From the NCBI GenBank assembly GCA_900540375.1, contig UQFS01000018.1, positions 4,656 through 68,655 on the forward strand: a stretch of DNA of 64,000 bases. Reading direction: 5' to 3'. Of this stretch, positions 51,935 through 60,114 are shown piece after piece. The position numbers and the translations under genes are program-made. The stretch comes from an uncultured Prevotella sp. (GTDB lineage: Bacteria > Bacteroidota > Bacteroidia > Bacteroidales > Bacteroidaceae). The number at the start of each line of letters is the position of its first letter. The first letter of the stretch is position 1. The notes beneath the pieces were generated by a model. The model was not told the origin of the DNA, did no database searches, and saw nothing but the letters and a program-made list of their open reading frames with translations.

Positions 51935-52172
51935 CCTCTTGACCGCAAATTTTCGAATTTTGAGAGGTTTTTAGTAAGTTGTTGACAGTCAGCAGATTGT
52001 AAGTATTTGGCAATTTTTTGCCGAAGAAATCGTTGAGATACTTCGGTCAGAAAGGTACTTTGACCGAAAATTCTCTAGAGAATTTTTGATGAAACAGCCT
52101 TGATGACCCGGTCATCAAGGCTGTTTCATAACGAGAAAAGGGTGATTTGACCATGTCAAATCACCCTTTTCT
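51935..52172. repeat. Cluster of inverted repeats, gene-free
   Basis: From 51857 to 52297 there is no protein-like frame. The stretch contains CCTCT/AGAGG (51935-51967), GGCAA/TTGCC (52009-52022), TTCGGTCA/TGACCGAA (52042-52068), an 18-bp palindrome (52068-52085), a 19-bp perfect inverted repeat with a one-base centre (52090-52128) and an 18-bp stem with loop CAT (52134-52172). The last may terminate the peptidase transcript, as its 3' arm ends CCCTTTTCT. TTGACC recurs four times in the region. Confidence 0.8.
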
Positions 52173-52297
52173 ATGCATCATCAAGCAAAAAGCATGGAAA
52201 AACGCTTGCTTTTGCTCTTGACCACTCTGTTTTGCTGATGCTCTCATCTCTAGAATGAGTGCTCAAGTAGAGGGACTTTTGTCAAGATGCTTTTCGC

Positions 52298-52489
52298 CTA
52301 TTCCCAGAGATTCTTAGGCTTTGCCACAGTCTCCCATGGGTTGTCGTCTTGCCAATTGACGTGAAGATGAACAAAGGCTGAGGCAACATCCGACGCAAAC
52401 TCGGGCTGAATACTGACGACGATCTGCGCGAGACTTTGACAAAACGGCTCAATGCCTGACGTACTTTCTTGATAGCGTGTGACATTATG
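52298..52489 (-). pseudogene. Protein remnant between the hairpin cluster and dnaK
   Basis: On the minus strand a frame open for 63 codons reads like the end of a real protein: IEPFCQSLAQIVVSIQPEFA, then VNWQDDNPWETVAKPKNLWE and a stop. There is no start codon at its 5' end, where it meets an in-frame TGA. An overlapping minus-strand frame with an ATG at 52485 is less protein-like. I read this as the C-terminal scrap of a lost gene; the family is not recognised. Confidence 0.4.
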
Positions 52490-52597
52490 TCATATCTCCC
52501 ACCATTCCTCCTGCCGTTGGCACATGCTTTGTTATTTAAGGGGCGGGCAATTAAGTCCAATAGTTAACATCGAATAATAAATAAAATATATACTATT

Positions 52598-54538
52598 ATG
52601 GGAAAGATTATTGGAATCGACTTAGGTACTACCAACAGCTGTGTGGCTGTTTTTGAAGGCAATGAGCCTGTAGTAATCGCTAACTCCGAAGGCAAGCGTA
52701 CAACGCCGTCTGTTGTGGGCTTCGTCAAGGATGGTGAGCGCAAGATTGGTGATCCGGCAAAGCGTCAGGCTATCACCAACCCAAAGAACACTGTGTACTC
52801 CATCAAGCGTTTTATGGGTGAGACCTACGAGCAGAGCCGCAAGGAGGCTGAGCGTGTACCTTACAACGTGATCAACGACAACGGCTATCCTAAGGTGCAG
52901 ATCGAGGGTGCAGCACATCCTTACACACCGCAGGAGATCTCCGCCATGATCCTGCAGAAGATGAAGAAGACCGCTGAGGACTATCTCGGCCAGGAGGTCA
53001 ATGAGGCTGTCATCACCGTGCCTGCTTACTTCTCCGACTCGCAGCGTCAGGCTACTAAGGAGGCTGGTGAGATCGCCGGTCTGAAGGTGCGTCGTATCGT
53101 CAACGAGCCTACGGCTGCCGCACTGGCTTACGGTGTCGACAAGGCTAACAAGGATATGAAGATCGCTGTCTTCGACCTTGGTGGTGGTACGTTCGATATC
53201 TCTATCCTTGAGTTCGGTGGCGGTGTGTTTGAGGTGCTCGCTACCAATGGTGATACCCACTTAGGTGGTGATGACTTCGATCAGGTGATCATCGACTGGC
53301 TGGCCAACGGCTTCAAGGCCGACGAGGGCATCGATCTGACCAAGGATCCTATGGCTATGCAACGCTTGAAGGAGGCTGCTGAGAAGGCAAAGATTGAGTT
53401 GAGCTCTACAACTTCCACTGAGATCAATCTGCCTTATATCTCTGCTGAGGGTGGTGTGCCTAAGCACTTGGTGAAGACACTGACACGTGCTCAGTTCGAG
53501 CAGCTCGCTCACGACCTGATTCAGAAGTGTCTGGTACCTTGCCAGAACGCGATCCGCGACGCTAAGCTCTCTACGAGCGATATCGACGAGGTGATCCTCG
53601 TGGGTGGTTCCAGCCGTATTCCTGCTGTGCAGACATTGGTGAAGAACTACTTCGGCAAGGAGCCTTCTAAGGGTGTCAACCCCGATGAGGTCGTCGCTGT
53701 GGGGGCTGCTATCCAGGGTGCTATCCTCAACAACGAGAAGGGTGCCGGCGACATCGTGCTGCTCGATGTCACTCCGTTGACCCTCGGTATCGAGACCATG
53801 GGTGGCGTGATGACCAAGTTGATCGATGCCAACACGACCATTCCTTGCAAGAAGAGCCAAGTATTCTCTACCGCTGTTGATAACCAGACTGCCGTGACTA
53901 TTCATGTGCTGCAGGGTGAGCGCCCAATGGCTGCTCAGAACAAGAGCATCGGTCAGTTCAACCTCGAAGGCATTGCACCGGCCCGTCGTGGTGTTCCGCA
54001 GATCGAGGTGACCTTCGATATCGATGCCAACGGTATTCTGAACGTCAGCGCTAAGGATAAGGCTACCGGCAAGGAGCAGAAGATCCGCATCGAGGCTTCC
54101 AGCGGCTTGAGCCAGGACGAGATCGAGCGCATGAGAGCTGAGGCCAAGGCCAATGAGAATGCTGATAAGCAGGAGCGTGAGAAAGTGGACAAGCTCAACC
54201 AGGCTGACTCCATGATCTTCACCACCGAGAACTTCCTCAAGGACAATGCCGACAAGATCCCGGCTGACAAGAAGCCGGCCATCGAGGATGCTCTTAACAA
54301 GTTGAAGGATGCTCACAAGGCTGCCGATGTGGCTGCCATCGACACGGCCATGGCAGCTCTGAACACTGCTGTTCAGGATGCTTCGGCTCAGATGTACGGT
54401 CAGGGTGGCGCTCAGCCGGGTGCCGGCCAGGGCTTCCAGGGTGGCGCCGGTGCTGGCGCAGGCGCAGGTGCTGGTCAGCAGAGCGACTCGAAGAGCGACG
54501 ACAATATCCAGGACGCCGACTTCGAGGAGGTTAAATAA
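52598..54538 (+). CDS. dnaK: Chaperone protein DnaK (Hsp70)
   Basis: This 646-residue protein begins GKIIGIDLGTTNSCVAV and shows the phosphate loops IAVFDLGGGTFDISIL and ILVGGSSRIPAVQ. The linker is DIVLLDVTPLTLGIE, and the beta-sandwich substrate domain and helical lid follow, with a Gly/Ala/Gln-rich tail (GGAQPGAGQGF) and an acidic end. It folds proteins with DnaJ and GrpE, whose genes are not adjacent. A TGACAT/ATGTCA inverted repeat lies about 110 bp upstream. A terminator follows about 75 bp after the stop. Confidence 0.98.
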   Translation: MGKIIGIDLGTTNSCVAVFEGNEPVVIANSEGKRTTPSVVGFVKDGERKIGDPAKRQAITNPKNTVYSIKRFMGETYEQSRKEAERVPYNVINDNGYPKVQIEGAAHPYTPQEISAMILQKMKKTAEDYLGQEVNEAVITVPAYFSDSQRQATKEAGEIAGLKVRRIVNEPTAAALAYGVDKANKDMKIAVFDLGGGTFDISILEFGGGVFEVLATNGDTHLGGDDFDQVIIDWLANGFKADEGIDLTKDPMAMQRLKEAAEKAKIELSSTTSTEINLPYISAEGGVPKHLVKTLTRAQFEQLAHDLIQKCLVPCQNAIRDAKLSTSDIDEVILVGGSSRIPAVQTLVKNYFGKEPSKGVNPDEVVAVGAAIQGAILNNEKGAGDIVLLDVTPLTLGIETMGGVMTKLIDANTTIPCKKSQVFSTAVDNQTAVTIHVLQGERPMAAQNKSIGQFNLEGIAPARRGVPQIEVTFDIDANGILNVSAKDKATGKEQKIRIEASSGLSQDEIERMRAEAKANENADKQEREKVDKLNQADSMIFTTENFLKDNADKIPADKKPAIEDALNKLKDAHKAADVAAIDTAMAALNTAVQDASAQMYGQGGAQPGAGQGFQGGAGAGAGAGAGQQSDSKSDDNIQDADFEEVK

Positions 54539-54613
54539 TCTGTTGATAATCAACATGGTATCTGCTTGAAAAAGTTAAGTAATGCTTTGACAAGGTAGAC
54601 CTGTAAAAATAGG

Positions 54614-54650
54614 AATCCCACGCAACCATTGTGGTTACGTGGGATTTTTG
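54614..54650 (+). terminator. Terminator after dnaK
   Basis: A 15-bp stem with one mismatch (54614-54628 with 54632-54646) and a 3-nt loop is followed by TTTTT. Confidence 0.88.
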
Positions 54651-54760
54651 TATCTATTTTGTTTACCACACTGTTTCTCTTTCCAGATTGAAATCCAGCT
54701 GGGTCTTGCAACCTCGCTTTGATAGATGACGGTCTCGTTGTTCAGGTCAATCTGCTTCAT
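54635..54760 (-). pseudogene. Possible small ORF or gene remnant
   Basis: A minus-strand ATG at 54760 opens 41 codons beginning MKQIDLNNETVIYQSEVARP. The frame is also open upstream to a TTG at 54793 (LKAIVYENHEA). The composition is protein-like, but the stop lies inside the dnaK terminator, so this may be a remnant. No family is recognised. Confidence 0.3.
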
Positions 54761-54840
54761 CGCTTCATGATTTTCATAAACTATTGCTTTCAAAGATCAT
54801 ACATTTATCGCTAAGATCACATTCTTATGCGCACAAGATC

Positions 54841-54968
54841 TACTGCAAAAACATGTGCAATTGCACCCAAAGTTGCATTAAAAGATCCGAAACGCTTGCC
54901 AATACAAGATATTTGCTTTACCTTTGTACCGCAAAAGCAGGTGCAATTACCCCTAAGTTTGCAGTTGA
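54841..54968 (+). repeat. 40-bp imperfect direct repeats around a promoter
   Basis: Copies at 54841-54880 and 54927-54968 share the order GCAAAA, GTGCAATT, CCC, AAGTTTGCA-like. A full promoter lies between them: CTTG (54895-54898), 20 bp, TACCTTTG (54919-54926). It points at the truncated frame that starts at 54994. Confidence 0.55.
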
Positions 54969-54993
54969 TATAAATTTTCAAAAGTTTTAAGGT

Positions 54994-55049
54994 ATGGTCA
55001 TCAATAGGAAACATTACGAAGATTTGCTCCTGCATAAGCCCTGTCCGAA
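54994..55049 (+). pseudogene. N-terminal stub, possibly of an AAA-type ATPase
   Basis: The frame starts MVINRKHYEDLLLHK, which resembles the first residues of DUF4143-type ATPases common in Bacteroidales. It is interrupted after about 18 codons by the small inverted-repeat element at 55050. The following residues up to 55158 are encoded by that element. The assignment rests on 15 residues and is tentative. Confidence 0.3.
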
Positions 55050-55207
55050 TGTTGGCTGTCCGATAAAATGTGTACCTTTGTCCATAGTTATCAAGTTTTT
55101 GTTAGCACAGACAAAGATAACGAAAAAGGCTGGATTCCAAGTGAGGAATTCAGCCTAATTTTTTTTTGCAAAGCAGCAGAGACAAAAAGTTTTAGCGGAC
55201 ACCAATA
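55050..55207. mobile_element. Small inverted-repeat (MITE-like) insertion element
   Basis: The ends TGTTGGCTGTCCGATAAAA (55050-55068) and TTTTAGCGGACACCAATA (55190-55207) are imperfect inverted repeats of about 18 bp. The 158-bp element has no transposase gene. Inside are a TACCTTTG promoter box (55073-55080) and a hairpin (55127-55138 with 55145-55156) followed by nine T residues. It reads as a deletion derivative of an IS whose two ends have been joined. Confidence 0.6.
55087..55168 (+). ncRNA. Possible small RNA inside the MITE-like element
   Basis: A promoter box at 55073-55080 and a strong terminator ending at 55167 are only about 80 nt apart. The predicted transcript has a 5' hairpin GTTATC/GATAAC and the terminator stem. 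It may simply be what remains of an IS leader. Confidence 0.35.
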
Positions 55208-55255
55208 GAAAAGAATCTCATGGTGAAAGTATCGTGAACTAAATCAACAAGAACA

Positions 55256-55529
55256 ATGGAAAAGGAAATATGGGAACAGCCTGATTAGCCATCTGCTTTT
55301 ACGCTGTATTGCTTTTGCTGGCTCTCTTTACCAGCTTGTCTCCCATAAGTGAAAAGGCAAAGGTACAGGCATTGTTGCTGGAGCCGTGATATCCTTTATT
55401 GCCGTGCCACTAATGGATCATTACATTGTCGGAGTGAACAGCTTTTCAGAAGAGATACGTTACCGTGATGTACTCGTATTCATCAATGTCGTCTGCTGCT
55501 TTTGTGTCATCGTGGCTTTCATGATATAA
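55256..55529 (+). pseudogene. Degraded small membrane protein gene
   Basis: An ATG at 55256 is followed by ten codons and a stop. A second frame then reads NSLISHLLLRCIAFAGSLYQ up to a TGA. After that TGA the same frame continues KGTGIVAGAVISFIAVPLMD, a loop and FINVVCCFCVIVAFMI, then stop. Together these form a plausible membrane protein of about 90 residues broken by at least one frameshift and one nonsense codon. The family is not recognised. Confidence 0.5.
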
Positions 55530-55576
55530 TATACCAGGCCATGAAAAAGAAAACTGATACGTTGGAACAAACAGGC

Positions 55577-56107
55577 CTAAACTTCAGGCAACACCTTCTT
55601 AGAATTGAGCGTTACGCTTGCCCTTTTATTCTGAACAATATTTACCTGCCCACTATATGCAATATCAGATTCTTCATATTTCATATTGGGTCTGGCATAG
55701 TACACTTTCAGTTGATAATTGCCAGGTGTCAATTTGCTCATCTTAAAATTGACATCGTATTTACAAATACAATCAGCAAGTTCATCAAGGACATTATGAT
55801 ATACAATCAGGGTAATCTGATTATCCTGGTTGACAACGTTTACATAGATATTTCTCACGGTGCAGTTAGCTGTAACATCTTCAAACGCACATTGGGCAAC
55901 ACCATCTTTTCCCAACTCAATGCTAAGGATCGCAGGCTTTGCATCATTTTCCAAATAGAAATCAGGACGTGTTTCTGTTGGAGAGAGATTTAACTTACAA
56001 GTGGAGTTAGCCACATCGTAGACTCTCAAAGCATCGAGAACAACATTCTCTGATGAACATGCTGATAATCCTATGAGGCAAATTAGGCTATAAAATACTT
56101 TTTTCAT
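55577..56107 (-). CDS. Lipoprotein in the radical SAM operon, unknown function
   Basis: This 176-residue protein has a lipoprotein signal ending LIGLSAC (Cys at 17). The mature part is beta-rich: FYLENDAKPAILSIELGKDG, VRNIYVNVVNQDNQITLIVY and YDVNFKMSKLTPGNYQLKVY, the last an Ig-like closing strand pair. Four Cys in the mature chain could form disulfides. It lies 49 bp downstream of the oxidoreductase gene on the same strand and is probably the last gene of the operon. No family is recognised. It may be the envelope component or substrate of the system. Confidence 0.82.
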   Translation of the reverse strand: MKKVFYSLICLIGLSACSSENVVLDALRVYDVANSTCKLNLSPTETRPDFYLENDAKPAILSIELGKDGVAQCAFEDVTANCTVRNIYVNVVNQDNQITLIVYHNVLDELADCICKYDVNFKMSKLTPGNYQLKVYYARPNMKYEESDIAYSGQVNIVQNKRASVTLNSKKVLPEV

Positions 56108-56156
56108 AATTACAAGGGATTTAGAATGTTATTATTTATATGAACGTGATTATCTG

Positions 56157-57221
56157 TTATTTATTGCTGGTGCAATTCTTTATTTCTGCCATTAAGGAAT
56201 AAACATGCTTGACGCTTTCCAAACCAAAGGCATGATTATCCTTGCATCTGTTTTCAATCATATCGGCAAACACCTGAATTTCGGAGAAGAACCCTTGTGA
56301 AACAATCTGGTTATTCCCAATCGTTGGTACAAAACCATTCCTTCCGTATAAATTGACAACGGTTGCATTATTTTGGAAGACCTTTTCCAAAGGGATTCCC
56401 CATATTGCAGAGTGTCTTGGAGAAAAATCAAGTCTCTCCATTCTGTCCAATATATATTGTCCTCTGTCCGTACTAATACTTAATTGTTCCTGTGCATCCT
56501 GCCAAGAATAATCTGTTGATAGTTCCAGCATTCCCGTTATCCCTTGATGCTCCAGCACAAGGAACAAGGTCTGACCACCATCCTTACTGCACATTTCCTT
56601 TGCAGTCTTTACCTTTGCTTTACCAAAAAGAAACGTAACATAGTCAAGGGGATGGATGAACAGATCGAGCAGGGCATCACCCTCTGGGTATAACCCCGTA
56701 AGATAGCGATAATGATAGTGCCGTTTCCCCTCACTTCTCAATTGCTTTTGCAGGATTTGAGTGGCTGGGGCAAAACGTCTTTGCAGTCCGACAACGATAT
56801 GTTGTGAGCCATATAGTTTGACTGTATCAGTCAAAGACTTTAGCTCTTTTTCATTCTCACACGGTGGTTTTTCTATAAATAAGGATTTCCCTGCCTTGAT
56901 GACTTCATTTGCAATATGGAAATGCGAATGTGGATTAGCTGCCACAAAGACTCCCGAAACCGTATCGTCATTCAAGATGTCTTGTAAAGAAGTCGTACCT
57001 TTGACACCCTTGTACTTTTGAGAAATCAGCCCGGCTTTCTTCTCCGAGGTACAGCAGATGTATTTCAATGGTAACTGAAGATATTGTATTACAGGTAACA
57101 GATTGCTGACACAATGATTACCAAGGCCTACAAGAGCATACTGTTGGGTGTAGATATGGTTCAGTTCCCTTATGCTCCGTATATTCTTGTATTTGCCGAT
57201 GACTTTGTCTATATATCCCAT
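56157..57221 (-). CDS. Gfo/Idh/MocA-family oxidoreductase
   Basis: This 354-residue protein starts with an unusual N-terminal segment of about 25 residues before the Rossmann core YALVGLGNHCVSNLLP. The family signature follows as SGVFVAANPHSHFHIANEVI and KSLFIEKPP, with the conserved Lys of the EKP motif at about 138. The C-terminal alpha/beta domain contains LLDLFIHPLDYVTFLFG, where His-Pro may be catalytic. These enzymes oxidise or reduce sugars with NAD(P). The start is 3 bp downstream of the radical SAM stop, so the two are tightly coupled. Its substrate is unknown. Confidence 0.92.
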   Translation of the reverse strand: MGYIDKVIGKYKNIRSIRELNHIYTQQYALVGLGNHCVSNLLPVIQYLQLPLKYICCTSEKKAGLISQKYKGVKGTTSLQDILNDDTVSGVFVAANPHSHFHIANEVIKAGKSLFIEKPPCENEKELKSLTDTVKLYGSQHIVVGLQRRFAPATQILQKQLRSEGKRHYHYRYLTGLYPEGDALLDLFIHPLDYVTFLFGKAKVKTAKEMCSKDGGQTLFLVLEHQGITGMLELSTDYSWQDAQEQLSISTDRGQYILDRMERLDFSPRHSAIWGIPLEKVFQNNATVVNLYGRNGFVPTIGNNQIVSQGFFSEIQVFADMIENRCKDNHAFGLESVKHVYSLMAEIKNCTSNK

Positions 57222-57224
57222 AGT

Positions 57225-58292
57225 TTATGCTGTTATTTGCTTGAAATGTTCCTTATAGGTGATTTGCGTGTTGCTGGTCCATTGATATTTCCCATAAAAC
57301 AACTCTATCAGTCGTTTGGGCAGTATCCTTTCCAGGTTCCTCAACAGGATAATATCATACTTCCGGTGATAGTTGATCCAGCATTGATTACACGCTTTGG
57401 AGTGTTGACACTGAATCTTACAGGCTTCCTTTGAATTGAATATCTCGTCAAGTGTATTCTCATGAATATTGCCCAAGATCACATCTAAATTCTGGCACAA
57501 GGGGACATCACCATTGGAATGGATGACCAACTCGCTGAAAATGCTATGGCACCTAAGTTTCAGCCTGTTGTTCTTCCATTCGTCATACAAGGCTACAAAG
57601 TCAAAGTTTTCTTCCGTTTGATGTATGGATGAGGGTATCTGACGGATGAAATCAGTATCATTGGCTTCCATCAAGCCTTGGGTCGTGTCAAAGAATGACA
57701 TCGTGCTGTAAATGCCAATACGTACGTCTATGCTATATTTCCTGGCACAATCTATGACATGCTTCATATCCTCAAACGAGTTCCACGGAGAAAGGCAAAA
57801 CATCAAGGAAATAGGGACAATATCCCTACACGCCTCTATCACTTCGATAACCTTATCGTATCCATCCCTACCACGCATGTAGCGATAGGTTTCCCTGGTG
57901 CCGTCAAGTGAAATATACAGATGCTTTGGATGATGATTTTTAACGGCAGAAATCACCTTGTTTACCGCAAGACAATTAGACAGCAAAGTATAGTTGGGGT
58001 GATGAACGTCAAACCATCCCAATATCTTGTCCGCTTCGGGATGAAGGATAAACTCACCTCCTTCCAAGCCGACCATTGTGCGCTTTGTTACACATTTGCT
58101 GTTCATTATCTTGATGATGTCGTCTAATCTTAGATTTTCCGCAGGTTTCTTCCAAATGGAACAGTGCTTGCAACGTGACTGGCAGTTGGTAGTGGCATAT
58201 ATCATCAAGGAAGTAAGTTCCTTATGCCGTCTGCGTATTACATTGTTGGCAAATACAATTCCGTTGTGGATGTAGTCATAAATACTGTACAT
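57225..58292 (-). CDS. Radical SAM/SPASM-type enzyme
   Basis: The start at 58292 (MYSIYDYIHNGIVF) is preferred over an upstream ATG at 58355, because the shared regulatory block lies between them. The 355-residue product has the CxxxCxxC cluster site in CQSRCKHC (Cys 37, 41, 44), the EGGEFILHPEADKILG segment, and LYISLDGTRETYRYMRG. A SPASM-like C-terminus follows (VPLCQNLDVILGNIHENTLDEIF, with several later Cys). Such enzymes modify peptides or serve cofactor and carbohydrate pathways. It leads an operon with the oxidoreductase and lipoprotein. Confidence 0.92.
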   Translation of the reverse strand: MYSIYDYIHNGIVFANNVIRRRHKELTSLMIYATTNCQSRCKHCSIWKKPAENLRLDDIIKIMNSKCVTKRTMVGLEGGEFILHPEADKILGWFDVHHPNYTLLSNCLAVNKVISAVKNHHPKHLYISLDGTRETYRYMRGRDGYDKVIEVIEACRDIVPISLMFCLSPWNSFEDMKHVIDCARKYSIDVRIGIYSTMSFFDTTQGLMEANDTDFIRQIPSSIHQTEENFDFVALYDEWKNNRLKLRCHSIFSELVIHSNGDVPLCQNLDVILGNIHENTLDEIFNSKEACKIQCQHSKACNQCWINYHRKYDIILLRNLERILPKRLIELFYGKYQWTSNTQITYKEHFKQITA

Positions 58293-58314
58293 TCTTTCTT
58301 TCTTTCGAGTTTTG

Positions 58315-58374
58315 TCTTTTATTGTTAAGAGCAGAAAACAACGAAAAGACTGCACAATATTTATGACTTTTTCT
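58315..58374 (-). promoter_or_regulatory. Conserved upstream block of the radical SAM operon
   Basis: On the minus strand this block contains AAAAAGT, GTGCAGTCTTTT, TCTGCTC and AATAAAA, in the same order and spacing as the block upstream of the ECF fusion gene (60115-60175). No TAnnTTTG box is present. It is a candidate promoter for the ECF sigma factor encoded next door. Confidence 0.6.
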
Positions 58375-58395
58375 TATCTATTCATTTCCCATCAT

Positions 58396-60102
58396 TTACC
58401 AAGTAAGTCTTAGTCCGAATGGTACCGTTATGATGAACGGGTGCTCTGTTCGGTAGGTTTCAAGCCCACTGCCATTCCCAAAGTAATAGAACATATTAGG
58501 TTCCAAATACAGACTGAAGGGCTTGAATAGCCTATACTGCACACCGATACCCAAGTTCACAGACCACTGACAACGTGGCTTGATGTCACCCTTCAACGTG
58601 TAAGAAGAGTCGGACGTTATGATATACTTTTTATATAGTGAACTATGGACAGGCATCTCGAATGTCACTCCTCCGGTTGTATAGGCATTGAAACGCCCCT
58701 TGCCCCATATATGATAGGTCAATCGCAATGGTATGCCCACATAATCGACCTTCTGGGTTTTCAACAAAGTCGCACCATGAAACTCACTTTCAAAATCAGA
58801 CTTCAACCTTGTATAAGTCAATCCTGTGCCAAAAGTCCAATGGGAATTTAACTGCTTGTTGAGCGACAAGCTAAAGGTTTTGGGGCGGTAGTGATGCACC
58901 TTCTCACCTAAGGAAGCGTTGCCTTCTGTTGCATTATTCAGTGCTATCCATGACATTTTTGCTCTCTCAACGGAATCCATCAGCGCATTGTTCCTGACTA
59001 AATAATTTACATAATCATCCCATGTATATAATTTGGCCGCAGTCCCACCGTTAGCGTAATCTATTACTGATAGGTAGTTCAAATTGGACATGGCTCCATT
59101 TGCTCCGGCATTGGAAGAATAGCCGAAGTTAAATGTCCATGGGTATTTCTCCTTATTGCTGACACTATACGACAGCCTTTCATTCAATGCCATCATTTTT
59201 TCTTCTGGAATTTGTGGAATACGGAGTACGGAATCTTTGGTGCCAATACCCTTTGTTGCCAGTTGCTTCTGTATAGAATCCATGTGGAATACTACTGCCT
59301 CATGTCCGAATTCCACACTATTTGTTATTACATGTGACGACATCTTTTCAGTAGGGACAGTTGTTTCAGCCAAAGTATGCCCATCCTTATCATTGATGCT
59401 TGATGGGATCAAGTATGTTGGTTGCGTGTTCTTTCTATAGGCTCTTTCTCTTTGAACCCGTTTGGACTGCTCCTGATGAGTGGTTACTGCTGTAGGCTTG
59501 TTATCAGAGGTACTGACAGATTTGTGCTTCGTTACGAAATAGATATAGACAGGAATCAGAATTGGAAGCAAGAAGAGCATCCAATAATTAATCAGTATGG
59601 TACGCAACATTTTCTTTGCCCGAACCAATTGTGAAGATGAACTGTGAGGATTGATGCCAAGCAGTTCTCCAATTTCCTTATGGGAAAGACCATCCAGAAC
59701 CGAGAGCTTGAATATCTCCCTATACCCCTCTGGTAATGACTCTATTGCCGACAACAACAGTTCAAGTTCTATATTCTTTTCTTCCTCGTCTTCTTCGCTC
59801 AAAGGTTCTATGTCCAGACTATATAGAGGGATGTCATCCTTCTCTGTACTTTGCAGAAACCTTAAAGCGAGATTTCTTACAATGGTTATCATCCATCCCT
59901 CCAATTTTGAGTTGTCTTTCAGCGACTTGATAGAGGTGAAAATGATGATGAACGCATCGTGCAGAATATCTTCTGCCGTGCTTTCGTCTTTCACATAATG
60001 CCGGCATATTCGCATTAACTTGCCTGAATATGCCTTATATAAATTGCCGAGAGCCTCACGTTCTCCCTGTTTACATGCGTCTATATCAACATCTACTTTC
60101 AT
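58396..60102 (-). CDS. ECF sigma factor fused to a transmembrane helix and an outer-membrane-type beta-barrel
   Basis: The start at 60102 (MKVDVDIDACKQGE) is chosen, since an ATG at 60156 lies upstream of the shared promoter block. Of 568 residues, about 10-85 are sigma region 2 (LYKAYSGKLMRICRHYV, TAEDILHDAFIIIF) and about 110-168 are region 4 (ESLPEGYREIFKLSVLDGLS, KEIGELLG, RAKKML). Residues 171-190 form a strong membrane helix. Residues 191-315 are a polar linker. From about 315 the sequence is strand-rich (WTFNFGYSSNAG, SLNKQLNSHWTFGTGLTYTR, FSLYLEPNMFYYFG) and ends in an aromatic, FGLRLTW, as outer-membrane barrels do. I infer an envelope sensor and sigma factor in one chain. Confidence 0.88.
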   Translation of the reverse strand: MKVDVDIDACKQGEREALGNLYKAYSGKLMRICRHYVKDESTAEDILHDAFIIIFTSIKSLKDNSKLEGWMITIVRNLALRFLQSTEKDDIPLYSLDIEPLSEEDEEEKNIELELLLSAIESLPEGYREIFKLSVLDGLSHKEIGELLGINPHSSSSQLVRAKKMLRTILINYWMLFLLPILIPVYIYFVTKHKSVSTSDNKPTAVTTHQEQSKRVQRERAYRKNTQPTYLIPSSINDKDGHTLAETTVPTEKMSSHVITNSVEFGHEAVVFHMDSIQKQLATKGIGTKDSVLRIPQIPEEKMMALNERLSYSVSNKEKYPWTFNFGYSSNAGANGAMSNLNYLSVIDYANGGTAAKLYTWDDYVNYLVRNNALMDSVERAKMSWIALNNATEGNASLGEKVHHYRPKTFSLSLNKQLNSHWTFGTGLTYTRLKSDFESEFHGATLLKTQKVDYVGIPLRLTYHIWGKGRFNAYTTGGVTFEMPVHSSLYKKYIITSDSSYTLKGDIKPRCQWSVNLGIGVQYRLFKPFSLYLEPNMFYYFGNGSGLETYRTEHPFIITVPFGLRLTW

Positions 60103-60114
60103 AGATATAATTTT

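Noticed and set aside
52282..52560. 92-codon minus-strand frame before dnaK
   Set aside because: Basic, low-information sequence; an overlapping frame ending at 52298 is much more protein-like, so this one is probably chance.
55502..55993. 163-codon plus-strand frame overlapping the lipoprotein gene
   Set aside because: It lies antisense to the lipoprotein gene at 55577-56107, which has a clear signal peptide and lipobox; the plus-strand frame lacks domain-like sequence and its start falls inside the decayed region.
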